DNA of 15,533 bases from Ktedonobacter sp. 13_1_20CM_4_53_11 (GCA_001919995.1 MNIY01000145.1:1-15533); one strand, 5' to 3'; positions 1-7,193 are shown, counted from the stretch's first letter. The notes: generated by a model not told the origin, from the letters alone. Made by a program: numbers and translations.

Positions 1-321
1 GGACAGGCTGAGATGTAATTCTCTTGCCCTTGCCAGCAACGAGGTAACCTTGCCGGTGACTTGACCCTGAGATTGCGCTACACGCTCCCACGCCGTATCT
101 ATGGCTGCATGAAATTGCTCGGTGAGAATGGGCATCTGATCTGTCTCATGCGGTAGACTCACTTCGACGGCATGATAATATGCAATAAAATCAGCGATCT
201 CATCGGCGAACTGTGGATAACGTGCCAGGTAATCACTCATGGCTGGTTGATGGCCAGAACGCACCTCCTCAACATAACTGGCAGTAATGCGCTGCACGAT
301 CTCTTCTTGTTTTCTATCCAT
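1..321 (-). CDS. Partner protein of the adjacent sigma factor (N-terminal 107 residues, truncated by window edge)
   Basis: This reading frame is open from an ATG at 319-321 to the left edge, giving 107 residues with no stop. It begins 4 bases after the stop codon of the sigma-factor gene, so the two are almost certainly co-transcribed and possibly translationally coupled. A GGAAAG stretch lies about 12 bases upstream of the ATG, inside the end of the sigma gene. The visible part is soluble and helical, with no membrane segment or Cys/His zinc motif. Residues 28-50 read as a helical 'YLARYP..ADEIADFIAYYH' segment. Similar short segments occur near the N-termini of sigma-associated regulators in Chloroflexota and Planctomycetota; this is from memory and was not searched. 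Residues 67-107 are Gln/Ala-rich and helical. An anti-sigma or co-regulator role is inferred from position only. The C-terminal half is missing here. Confidence 0.7.
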   Translation of the reverse strand, partial: MDRKQEEIVQRITASYVEEVRSGHQPAMSDYLARYPQFADEIADFIAYYHAVEVSLPHETDQMPILTEQFHAAIDTAWERVAQSQGQVTGKVTSLLARARELHLSLS

Positions 322-325
322 GAAG

Positions 326-1177
326 CTATGCTCTTTCCGGCTCAAGCGCATTCCGCAATACCTCGAAAGCGTCTCGCAGCCTGTTACGTACAGTTCGATC
401 ACTGATACCCAGTATCCTGGCAGTATCCTTCTCCGTCTTTCCTTCCCAGAAGACCAATAAGACGACAGATTTAAGCTTATCTGGGAGACTCAAAATGAGG
501 AGCGGTAGATCACTCTGCTCAACAGCGAGCAGTGCTTTCTGAGCATCTTCATCTTCAATAACAAGCTCACACAGGTCACTATCTCGCTGCTGTAGAGCTT
601 GATCCAGGCTGCTTACCAACATGCGAGGCACACGCGAAGTCTTTGTCGCTGTCTGACTGTTCCAGTGACCTTCACGAGTCATAAAGGCGCGAAACACATG
701 CCTGCGTTCAAAACTCAAGCAGTGCTGAAAATGTTCTTCCCAGAACAATCTGCCAGCATCCGTGAGCGCGCGCATAATACACTCGCATAAATCAGCATAA
801 AGGTCACAGACAAGGGCACTTTGCTCCACGCCCTGCAAGTTCATTGTTTTGAGTACAGTGTTAGCCCAGCACTCATTAGTGACGTGGAGACGACGAAAGA
901 TTACTTCAAAAATGCGCTTTCGCCCGCTATCATCTCCTCGGCTGACAGCGGTTCTCACACAACGCACCAGGACTTCGAGTGGTAAAACATCTTCCCCCGG
1001 CGCTTCAATAGCTCTCCAGAATGCGACGGAACCATAAACGGGTAGGACATCATACATAGCCGATAAAACCATGCGTCGTTTGACCAGCTCTCCGTCCTGT
1101 TCGTCTCGGCCATGGTCCCCTTCAGTATAAATAGGCTCCTGCTTCACATGAACCGGTACCTTATTAAGACACAACAT
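326..1177 (-). CDS. ECF-like sigma-70 family RNA polymerase sigma factor
   Basis: This is a 283-residue protein. The C-terminal part (about residues 229-278) is a clear sigma region 4 helix-turn-helix: 'LPDKLKSVVLLVFWEGKT', then 'DTARILGISDRTVRNRLRDA'. This is the domain that reads the -35 element. Residues about 85-170 would correspond to a strongly diverged region 2 (RRHVFRAFM and surrounding helices), but the usual region 2 signature is not obvious. The first 80 residues match nothing I recognise and make the protein longer than a typical 170-200 residue ECF factor. The ATG at 1175-1177 is preceded by AGGATTGAGAG, and a good promoter lies just upstream. The gene is followed 4 bases later by a probable regulatory partner. 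The factor's regulon cannot be told from the window. A LuxR-like regulator is less likely, given the region 4 pattern. Confidence 0.85.
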   Translation of the reverse strand: MLCLNKVPVHVKQEPIYTEGDHGRDEQDGELVKRRMVLSAMYDVLPVYGSVAFWRAIEAPGEDVLPLEVLVRCVRTAVSRGDDSGRKRIFEVIFRRLHVTNECWANTVLKTMNLQGVEQSALVCDLYADLCECIMRALTDAGRLFWEEHFQHCLSFERRHVFRAFMTREGHWNSQTATKTSRVPRMLVSSLDQALQQRDSDLCELVIEDEDAQKALLAVEQSDLPLLILSLPDKLKSVVLLVFWEGKTEKDTARILGISDRTVRNRLRDAFEVLRNALEPERA

Positions 1178-1194
1178 TCTCTCAATCCTGTACT

Positions 1195-1222
1195 AGTATA
1201 GCATCGGCTGAACAAACGTCAA
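1195..1222 (-). promoter_or_regulatory. Sigma-70-type promoter of the sigma-factor gene
   Basis: On the minus strand a TTGACG -35 element (1217-1222) and a TATACT -10 element (1195-1200) are separated by 16 bases. Transcription would start near 1188, leaving a leader of only about 10 bases before the ATG at 1177. That is just enough for the AGGATTGAGAG ribosome-binding site. Both hexamers match consensus well (5 of 6 each). It looks like a housekeeping-type promoter rather than an autoregulated ECF promoter. Confidence 0.6.
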
Positions 1223-1273
1223 TCCACAAGTATTGCTGCTTCGTCTTCTGATTCATACATACCGGCCAGCAAT

Positions 1274-1311
1274 GAAAAAGCGGAAATAATCCGTCCATTT
1301 CCGCTTTTTTC
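1274..1311. terminator. Bidirectional terminator-like hairpin between two divergent genes
   Basis: AAAAAGCGGAAAT (1275-1287) is a perfect 13-bp inverted match to ATTTCCGCTTTTT (1297-1309), with a 9-base loop. Six T residues (1305-1310) end the plus-strand arm, and the complementary A run gives a T run in the other direction, so it could act both ways. Its place is odd: the sigma gene starts at 1177 on the minus strand and the nuclease gene at 1368 on the plus strand, so no gene ends here. It may insulate the two units or attenuate the nuclease transcript. Confidence 0.7.
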
Positions 1312-1367
1312 ATCAAGCGCTGTATCTGAATAGTAAATAGCCCGATTATGAAGGAGAATACTTACTC

Positions 1368-2336
1368 ATGCTAAACCAAACGCTGCCCCAAAATCAAGAA
1401 ATGACTCCTGTGATACTGGTTATCGGCGAACTGAATGTCAATAGCGCCGTCTTTGGCTGGTTATTTGCAGTAGAAGTAACCAGCCGTAAAACAAATAGCG
1501 GCAAATTGTTTCTTGATCTCAGGTTACGTGACCAGCGCGGCAGTGAGATCATTGCTCGCTACTTCAACCCACCTCGACTGGAATCGCATCTGCCGCAAGA
1601 AGGCAGGGTCGTTCTGTTGGAAGGGGTTGTTGAAGAGTACCGCGGCCAGGTGCAGATAAAACTGATGCGCGTACAAAATGATGATTCAATTCCTGCCGAC
1701 CGCTTTACATTAGGCACACGCTGCTCTATCGCTCAACTCGAGGTGGATTTTCAGCATTTGATTGACAAGGTCGGTGACCCGGGGCTGAGGATACTCCTCA
1801 ACAACTGTTTCGTGACTGAAGTGATGGAACGTTTTCGCCGCTGGCCCGCAGCGGTGCGACACCACGGAGCCGTTGTTGGCGGCCTGCTTGAACATACCGT
1901 AAACGTTACCACAATTGCCGAGCTGACTGCCCGCCTTTATCCATGTGATCATGACCTGGTTCTTGCTGGAGCGCTGCTTCATGATATAGGCAAACTGGAG
2001 GAACTCGAGGGACAGGTTGGCGCCGGGTTTACTCCGCATGGTCGTATGGTTGGACATATCGTCCTGGGTATGTACTATGTGCAGGAACAGGCGCAGCAAG
2101 TAGCTGCACTTGAAGAAGGGAAAATGGATGATCTGCTCCACATCATCCTGGCGCACCATACCAAAGAATATGGTTCACCCGTCAATCCTGCTACCATTGA
2201 GGCATTGATTGTCCACCAGGCAGACCTGGCGGAAGCTCATCTAACAGGATTCCTGGAACACTGTCAGAAATCGTGTAGCCCAAATGGTTGGACTTCCTTC
2301 AGCCCAATATATGGTGGTCAGCTGCGCGTATCTTGA
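1368..2336 (+). CDS. yhaM: 3'-5' exoribonuclease, YhaM family (OB-fold plus HD domain)
   Basis: This 322-residue protein has the two-domain layout and length (about 314) of Bacillus YhaM, a cytoplasmic metal-dependent 3'-5' exonuclease that trims RNA and single-stranded DNA. Residues about 16-103 form an OB-fold that would bind nucleic acid ('KLFLDLRLRDQRGSEIIARY' then 'VVLLEGVVEEYRGQVQIKL'). Residues about 160-295 form an HD phosphohydrolase domain. It has His165-His166, His176 in GGLLEHT, the core HDIGK at 205-209, His230, His263-His264, and a trailing Asp286 in VHQADLAEA, all expected metal-ligand positions. The start is supported by AAGGAG at 1351-1356. The gene stands alone and converges with glgA, with 21 bases between stop codons. 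A weak TTGCTG (1233-1238)/TACATA (1256-1261) pair is the only upstream promoter candidate, which would put the 1274-1311 hairpin in the leader. An HD-domain phosphohydrolase of other specificity is the alternative. Confidence 0.9.
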   Translation: MLNQTLPQNQEMTPVILVIGELNVNSAVFGWLFAVEVTSRKTNSGKLFLDLRLRDQRGSEIIARYFNPPRLESHLPQEGRVVLLEGVVEEYRGQVQIKLMRVQNDDSIPADRFTLGTRCSIAQLEVDFQHLIDKVGDPGLRILLNNCFVTEVMERFRRWPAAVRHHGAVVGGLLEHTVNVTTIAELTARLYPCDHDLVLAGALLHDIGKLEELEGQVGAGFTPHGRMVGHIVLGMYYVQEQAQQVAALEEGKMDDLLHIILAHHTKEYGSPVNPATIEALIVHQADLAEAHLTGFLEHCQKSCSPNGWTSFSPIYGGQLRVS

Positions 2337-2357
2337 GATAGAGTGCACCGCAAGCGC

Positions 2358-3827
2358 TCACTTGCCGCTTTTATGAAATTCTATAGCATTGTTGTAAACT
2401 TCAACATAGCGCATAGCCGACGCCTGCCAGGAGTGATCAGCAGCCATCCCCCGCAGTTGAAGTTTCCGCCAGATATCTTTGAAACGGTAAAGTTCAAGCG
2501 CACGTACAATGGCAGCAAACAACTCCCAGGGATCATAATTGGTGAAGACAAAACCGTTGCCTTCACCACTGCGCGGGTTGTACTCCTGAACGGTATCAGC
2601 CAGGCCGCCAACGGCTCGCACGATAGGAACGCTACCATAGCGCATGGCTATGAGCTGACCGAGGCCGCAGGGCTCAAACCGTGAAGGCATGAGGAACATA
2701 TCGCTGCCCGCATAGATGCGCTGCGCTATTTCTGTATTGAAGGTAAGAAAAATCGCCACCTGTTCAGGATATCGAGCCGCGAGATTTTGAAACATCTCAT
2801 GATAGTGCTGATCACCTATGCCCAGTACTACAAATTGAACTCCCTGAGCGAGCAGTGGCTGAATAATCTGTCCCAGCATATCGAAACCCTTTTGATCGGT
2901 GAGCCGCGAGATCATCGCCAGTAAAGGTACCTCCGAGTTCACTGGTAGATGTGTCTGTTCTTGCAGCATGCGCTTGTTTTCAGGGCGTTTATCAAGTGAT
3001 TGTGCATCGAAATTGGTATGGATGTAGTGGTCAGTTGCTGGATTCATTTCTTCATAATCAAGCCCATTGAGGATACCGAAGAGCCGCTCGCGGCGCGAGC
3101 GGAGCAAATGATCCAGTTTCTCGCCAAAAGTTGGCGTCAAAATTTCCTGGGCATAGCGTTCACTGACCGTCGTGATGGCATCAGCAAAAAGGATACCCCG
3201 TCCCATGATATCGACGACATTTGCTAATTCTGCGATCTGCGGATAAAGAAATCCATGAGCGGCAACACCTGCAACCTCCAGGATGCGATAGCCGAAAATC
3301 CCCTGATAGGCCAGATTGTGAATGGTATACACCGTGGCAGTCTGAGCATAGAAAGGATCATCGTGATAAATAGTATGCATCCAATTGGGCACAATGCCCG
3401 TATGCCAATCATGGCAGTGGATAATATCAGGAGACCAATCCAGGAACCGCAATGCCTCCAAAACACCGCGACAGAACAGGATGAAGCGCTCGCCATCATC
3501 TGTATAGCCATAGATATTCTCGCGCTCAAAATAGCGAGGCGCGTCAATCATATAGACTGGAATCGCATCTCCAACGGTACCTCGTCGCACGCTGACAGGC
3601 ACTTGAAAATTACTCATATTTAGGGAAATAGCGTCTGCTATCGTTTCGAGATGGAAACGTGTCGGGTCCACCTGCCCATAACGAGGCATAGCTAAGCGAA
3701 TATCATGACCCAGAGCCTGGAGGGATTTTGGCAAAGCTCCTACTACATCGGCCAGGCCACCAACTTTGACAAAAGGCACCATTTCGGCAGAAATTATCAG
3801 GATTTTGAGAGGGCGTTCGTCTTGCAT
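2358..3827 (-). CDS. glgA: Glycogen synthase (ADP-glucose type, GT5 family)
   Basis: This enzyme transfers glucose from ADP-glucose to the non-reducing end of alpha-1,4-glucan, the chain-extension step of glycogen synthesis. From the chosen start it has 489 residues, close to E. coli GlgA (477). The N-terminal Rossmann domain opens with 'KILIISAEMVPFVKVGGLADV', including the KxGGLADV nucleotide-sugar motif at 21-28. The second domain holds 'SRLTDQKGFD' and, from about residue 382, 'SRFEPCGLGQL' followed by GGLADTV, containing the conserved acidic catalytic residue. The frame stays open upstream to 3911, but the ATG at 3825-3827 is preferred: it has GGAG 8 bases upstream, the family alignment begins right after it, and the extra 28 residues cross a promoter and an inverted repeat. 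No other glycogen gene is in view, so it appears to be a single-gene unit. Confidence 0.95.
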   Translation of the reverse strand: MQDERPLKILIISAEMVPFVKVGGLADVVGALPKSLQALGHDIRLAMPRYGQVDPTRFHLETIADAISLNMSNFQVPVSVRRGTVGDAIPVYMIDAPRYFERENIYGYTDDGERFILFCRGVLEALRFLDWSPDIIHCHDWHTGIVPNWMHTIYHDDPFYAQTATVYTIHNLAYQGIFGYRILEVAGVAAHGFLYPQIAELANVVDIMGRGILFADAITTVSERYAQEILTPTFGEKLDHLLRSRRERLFGILNGLDYEEMNPATDHYIHTNFDAQSLDKRPENKRMLQEQTHLPVNSEVPLLAMISRLTDQKGFDMLGQIIQPLLAQGVQFVVLGIGDQHYHEMFQNLAARYPEQVAIFLTFNTEIAQRIYAGSDMFLMPSRFEPCGLGQLIAMRYGSVPIVRAVGGLADTVQEYNPRSGEGNGFVFTNYDPWELFAAIVRALELYRFKDIWRKLQLRGMAADHSWQASAMRYVEVYNNAIEFHKSGK

Positions 3828-3858
3828 AGAGATTACTCCGTGCTCACAATTTGACTGT

Positions 3859-3867
3859 ATTATAGCA
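3859..3867 (-). promoter_or_regulatory. Extended -10 promoter of glgA
   Basis: The minus strand reads TGCTATAAT (TATAAT at 3859-3864 preceded by TGC), a perfect extended -10 element. Transcription would begin near 3852, giving a leader of about 25 bases that carries the GGAG ribosome-binding site. No good -35 hexamer is found at the right distance, as is usual for extended -10 promoters. The region where a -35 would sit overlaps one arm of the 14-bp inverted repeat at 3882-3919. Confidence 0.6.
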
Positions 3868-3881
3868 CGGGAAAAGCACAT

Positions 3882-3919
3882 CGGTTGACATGGTTCTGGT
3901 AGAGTAACCATGTCAACCG
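3882..3919. repeat. Perfect 14-bp inverted repeat between the bc operon and glgA
   Basis: CGGTTGACATGGTT (3882-3895) is exactly reverse-complementary to AACCATGTCAACCG (3906-3919), with a 10-base loop. It lies 20 bases past the stop codon of the last bc-operon gene and just upstream of the glgA -10 element. As RNA it would form a strong hairpin at the 3' end of the bc transcript. The following minus-strand sequence has only four T residues, 6 bases after the stem, so it is a poor intrinsic terminator. It could also be an operator for glgA. Confidence 0.75.
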
Positions 3920-3939
3920 TAAATGAGCATGTGGCACAG

Positions 3940-5421
3940 CTATACCTTGTAGCGGTTCCGCATCAAGAAGTAGAATTGGACCGCGGCCAAAATACCCATG
4001 ATTGCGAGCAATACTACCCCATCTGCCTGACCAGGGGTTGGCGGCGTATTGGGAGCAGGGTGCGCAGGGATGATCGTACCAGAGATATAGGGTATGTTGG
4101 GCGCTGTTGGGTCGCCCGGAAAGACCGGGATAGAGAAGAAGGCAAACGACGCCACGTAGATAAACAGGCAGGTGCCAAAAACCAACCACATACCAAGGCA
4201 TCCCAGGTTATTTTCACCAACAATCGCGAACTCACGGCGCGCCACACTCGTCCAGATCGTTGCAAGTACCAGCATACCGCCGGTCAACATCATGGCCGTC
4301 AGGACCTCAGTGGGATTGGTATGGACCAGGAACGTAGCCAGGCCAAGCACAGCTGCGGTAGTGACGCTACTAATCACCACAAGGTTACGATGCGATTTCC
4401 ATGCCCAGACAGCAGCCATGAGCAGGATAAAGAAGTTAGTGGTGATCAAGGCATCGATGATATAGCCGGCCTGCGGCGTAAAGGCACAACTTTGAGGAAC
4501 AGCCGATTTTTTCGCACAGAGCGTCAGGTAGTCGCCAAGCCCAATAAACGTCCAGCTATGCATCCAGGTAACAAGAGGATAGAGCAGGAGCCACACCAGC
4601 AGCAGAATCGCTCCAGTTTGCGCCAGGCCAAGAGCGCCAAACGCGTACAAAGGTGACATTGTGCGCTTGCGCACCGGGCGCATCAGGTAGTGCAGCCGTA
4701 GCGCAAAAGCGCCAAGGGTCAGAAAAATAGCAGCGCCTAGCCAGATGTAGAGGATAGCATCGATGATCAACTGTGCCTGGACGGGGTTTCCTGGACTGAT
4801 GGCATAAGCCAGGCCATTGTCGTTGAAAAGAGTGTATCCAACCATAAAGAGGATGAGTATCATGATAGCCGCGATAATCATCCCCCTGATTGCCGGTGTG
4901 GTTCCCAGGTCACGGCGATCTGGATTATGGCGTTCACGTGTAGCGAGCACGCTGTAAAAAACCATGGCGACACCGACAAACAACACTGCCAGCCCAACCA
5001 TGACGAGATCAATCGCGCCTGGTTCAAACCATAACACCTTTCCCCCAAGTAACGGGAACCAGGAAGAGTTGGCGTTAGGGAAATACTGATTCCCTGTCAT
5101 ACCAGTGGCGAGCGCAATCACCAGGCCACCCAGCGTTAAAACCGTGCCTAGAGCGCTGAATACGACAGGGGGTATTACCGGCTTTGGATCGAAGAGCAAC
5201 ACGATAACCTGAATGACAACAAAGCCAGCCAGGCAGGTCGCCGCCAATGCGATCATACCCAGTTCCAGCCCTTGCAGTGACGCTGATGTCATCTGGTTAT
5301 AAATATATCCCGGGATTTGCCCTATCAGGAGGGCGGCAATGAAAAAGTAACCAACCGCGAAAATCATTGCTCGCGCCCAGGACATGCGTTCCGGGATTTC
5401 CCGTTGTTGAGCTTGTTGCAT
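3940..5421 (-). CDS. Twelve-helix membrane protein of unknown function in the cytochrome bc operon
   Basis: I do not recognise this 493-residue protein. It is very hydrophobic, with about twelve predicted membrane segments near residues 15-40, 52-76, 84-106, 134-158, 178-199, 217-243, 258-284, 320-342, 347-366, 372-394, 406-430 and 467-486. A proline-rich stretch (about 433-464) precedes the last helix, and the C-terminus is short and basic. It contains no CxxCH heme motif and no obvious paired-His heme or copper-site pattern of an oxidase. Cys302 and Cys312, in a loop between helices, could form a disulfide. The ATG has AAAGGGA about 9 bases upstream, and the gene lies 27 bases behind the cytochrome c-cupredoxin gene as the last member of the operon. 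An accessory or assembly subunit of the bc complex, or a transporter linked to it, is an inference from position only. Confidence 0.85.
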   Translation of the reverse strand: MQQAQQREIPERMSWARAMIFAVGYFFIAALLIGQIPGYIYNQMTSASLQGLELGMIALAATCLAGFVVIQVIVLLFDPKPVIPPVVFSALGTVLTLGGLVIALATGMTGNQYFPNANSSWFPLLGGKVLWFEPGAIDLVMVGLAVLFVGVAMVFYSVLATRERHNPDRRDLGTTPAIRGMIIAAIMILILFMVGYTLFNDNGLAYAISPGNPVQAQLIIDAILYIWLGAAIFLTLGAFALRLHYLMRPVRKRTMSPLYAFGALGLAQTGAILLLVWLLLYPLVTWMHSWTFIGLGDYLTLCAKKSAVPQSCAFTPQAGYIIDALITTNFFILLMAAVWAWKSHRNLVVISSVTTAAVLGLATFLVHTNPTEVLTAMMLTGGMLVLATIWTSVARREFAIVGENNLGCLGMWLVFGTCLFIYVASFAFFSIPVFPGDPTAPNIPYISGTIIPAHPAPNTPPTPGQADGVVLLAIMGILAAVQFYFLMRNRYKV

Positions 5422-5448
5422 GGAAGCAATCCCTTTCGACAGCTTGAT

Positions 5449-6426
5449 TTATTGAACTATCGTCAGTTCAGCCAGCATCGAAGGGTGAATCTGACAGTAA
5501 TAGACAACTGTATGGGTTTTCGGATTAAAGTTATAGGCGGCTGCAGTTACCGTGTAGCTGTATGTCGCATTTGGCGTAATAGCGTTAGATATGCCAGAAT
5601 CGAAGATGTTCTTGGCAATCTTAATGTTGCTGACATCGGTTCCCTGGATGGCTGTGACGGTGTGTGGCGTTGTACTCTTATTCACCCAGGTGATAGTGGT
5701 ACCAACTTTCACCTTCACATTCAGAGGCGCAAAGCAGGCGGGCGTACAAGTGGCCCCTGCCGGAGGCGCCCCCATATCGATAGTCACCTTGTTCTGCTTG
5801 GTCATATCAACTGGATTGCCAAATTGTCCAGTGCTTTCTTGCGCAACCGCCGTCTGATATGCAGTAGGGTTCTGCGACTGTATCAAGTTCGGTATCTGGT
5901 TAAAGCCATTAGGACCGCTCAGGCCATTTTTCTGCAGATAGGCCGGGTCGGAGGAACGAATGAGATCAAAGAGATATTGAATGTCGTCATCAGTTAACGG
6001 GCCTCCATAGCGATCGCTCCAAGCGGGCATGAGAGGTGTCGCTAAATTAGAAGTATCATAGACTCCAGCACTGATGATGCGCAGCAGGTCGGCATCAGTC
6101 AAATTGCTGACAGCAGGATTGCCATTGATTTTGGGACCTGTGTGCCCCTGTCCTTTGGTGCCATGACACTGATAACAATACTGCGCGTAGAGCATTGCGC
6201 CGTTCTGCACCGAGGTGGTGTGTTGTTGCGCTTTCGCTACCGCCTCGTTATTCGTCTCTACAATCCAAAAAATCGGGATCATTATAGAGACAACAGCGAG
6301 CATGATCAGTGCCCCATACCCCGTCTTTTCAACGGCATTGGTGCGTGAATAGAAGACGAAGAGCAAGGCACCTACAGCTATCACAATCACCAGCAAATTT
6401 ATTGCGGTCTGAATTGGATCGATCAT
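5449..6426 (-). CDS. Membrane-anchored cytochrome c fused to a C-terminal cupredoxin domain
   Basis: From the ATG at 6424-6426 this is a 325-residue protein. Two helices (about residues 10-27 and 36-57) anchor it. A class I cytochrome c domain follows, with the heme motif CYQCH at 84-88 and a likely axial Met133 in 'PLMPAWSDRYGG'. After a Gln/Asn-rich linker comes a cupredoxin (about 212-325) with the type 1 copper ligands His255, Cys311, His314 and Met317 ('VVYYCQIHPSM'). Both redox domains should face the outside. It probably takes electrons from the Rieske protein onto heme c and passes them to copper and then a terminal oxidase. The start is chosen because AAAGG lies 10 bases upstream; a GTG 33 bases earlier (6457-6459) would put the start inside an intercistronic hairpin. 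Cys227 and Cys231 are extra cysteines of unknown role near the cupredoxin. Confidence 0.92.
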   Translation of the reverse strand: MIDPIQTAINLLVIVIAVGALLFVFYSRTNAVEKTGYGALIMLAVVSIMIPIFWIVETNNEAVAKAQQHTTSVQNGAMLYAQYCYQCHGTKGQGHTGPKINGNPAVSNLTDADLLRIISAGVYDTSNLATPLMPAWSDRYGGPLTDDDIQYLFDLIRSSDPAYLQKNGLSGPNGFNQIPNLIQSQNPTAYQTAVAQESTGQFGNPVDMTKQNKVTIDMGAPPAGATCTPACFAPLNVKVKVGTTITWVNKSTTPHTVTAIQGTDVSNIKIAKNIFDSGISNAITPNATYSYTVTAAAYNFNPKTHTVVYYCQIHPSMLAELTIVQ

Positions 6427-6444
6427 AAATACACAACCTTTAAC

Positions 6445-6475
6445 ATAAGGGCATTGCACATGCGCATGCCCTTAT
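6445..6475. repeat. Intercistronic hairpin overlapping the Rieske stop codon
   Basis: ATAAGGGCAT (6445-6454) is perfectly reverse-complementary to ATGCCCTTAT (6466-6475), with an 11-base loop. The distal arm contains the stop codon of the Rieske gene (6472-6474), and the other arm ends about 20 bases before the start of the cytochrome c-cupredoxin gene. In the operon mRNA this would be a 10-bp stem suited to limit 3' decay, mark a processing site or couple translation. There is no T run, so it is not an intrinsic terminator. Confidence 0.6.
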
Positions 6476-7167
6476 ACACTGCATGCTACGCTTGGTGGCG
6501 CAATCAAACGCGTTGTCTGGTCAGGATGTGGCACTTTATTGTTGAGTGTTGCTGTGTCAACCACCACATCTTCTCCATTGAAGGAGAGGGCGAAGCGATC
6601 CAGGCTCCTTGGCGCCGGACCGTCCAGGAATTCACCAGTCACATTATAATGAGAGCCGTGACAGGGGCATTTGAAGCTGACGCAATTATCCCTGAATGGG
6701 ACCGTACACCCCAGGTGAACGCAGCGCTGGTACAGCGCGATCCAATACGAACCGTCGCTATCTTTCACGACCGATTCTGCATCCAGCTGGTCTGATAGAT
6801 TGGAACCGTTCAGTAGAAACTGCGTATCTTTCGCCAAATGCATCACGTAGGTCTTGGCTTCTTGCCGGTAGAAAACGCCAGCCTGACCTATTTTGAAATC
6901 GGACGGCTTGGCAGCCGTAAAATCTGCCTTTTTCCCAACGTTGAGAGCAGAACCAAATTGACCTGCCAGGTTCGGGTAAAGCATATACAACGAACCCGCA
7001 ACAGCGGCAGTCGTTGATAGACCCCACACGGCAAGCATCGACCGCCGCAGGAAACGCCGCCGCGATAACCGCTCTTTGGCAATCTCCGCCGCTTCGGCGC
7101 CGCCACCATGCAATACCTCATACTGCTGCGGCGTAATTTGCGGTCTATTTACATCATCGGTAATCAA
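6472..7167 (-). CDS. qcrA: Rieske iron-sulfur protein of the cytochrome bc complex
   Basis: This subunit carries the 2Fe-2S cluster that takes the first electron from quinol at the outer side of the membrane. With the chosen start it has 231 residues. A twin-arginine signal anchor (RRRFLRRS, 36-43) is followed by one helix (about 44-64), so it should be exported folded by the Tat system and stay anchored. The cluster-binding domain has 'CVHLGC' (Cys149, His151) and 'CPCHGSHY' (Cys167, His170); Cys154 and Cys169 would form the usual disulfide. The TTG at 7165-7167 is preferred because GAGAGG lies 6 bases before it and 26 bases separate it from the previous stop. The upstream ATG at 7231-7233 would overlap the previous gene by 40 bases and has no ribosome-binding site. 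The functional assignment is firm; the start is likely but not certain. Confidence 0.93.
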   Translation of the reverse strand: MITDDVNRPQITPQQYEVLHGGGAEAAEIAKERLSRRRFLRRSMLAVWGLSTTAAVAGSLYMLYPNLAGQFGSALNVGKKADFTAAKPSDFKIGQAGVFYRQEAKTYVMHLAKDTQFLLNGSNLSDQLDAESVVKDSDGSYWIALYQRCVHLGCTVPFRDNCVSFKCPCHGSHYNVTGEFLDGPAPRSLDRFALSFNGEDVVVDTATLNNKVPHPDQTTRLIAPPSVACSV

Positions 7168-7193
7168 GGTAGTCCTCTCAGTCTTGTCCGCGG

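Noticed and set aside
2337..2357. Possible terminator between yhaM and glgA
   Set aside because: A GCAAG/CTTGC stem of 5 bp reaching into the end of glgA is too weak and no proper T run follows.
3828..3911. 28-residue N-terminal extension of glycogen synthase
   Set aside because: The extension crosses the extended -10 promoter and one arm of an inverted repeat, and the internal ATG at 3827 has a proper ribosome-binding site and matches the family start.
3910..4656. 248-residue plus-strand open frame opposite the 12-helix gene
   Set aside because: It lies antisense to a protein with clear membrane-helix periodicity, is rich in Arg, His and Gln without any domain, and has no ribosome-binding site.
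5317..5997. 226-residue plus-strand open frame opposite the cytochrome c-cupredoxin gene
   Set aside because: It is a shadow of a gene with unmistakable heme and copper motifs and crosses two genes; no family features.
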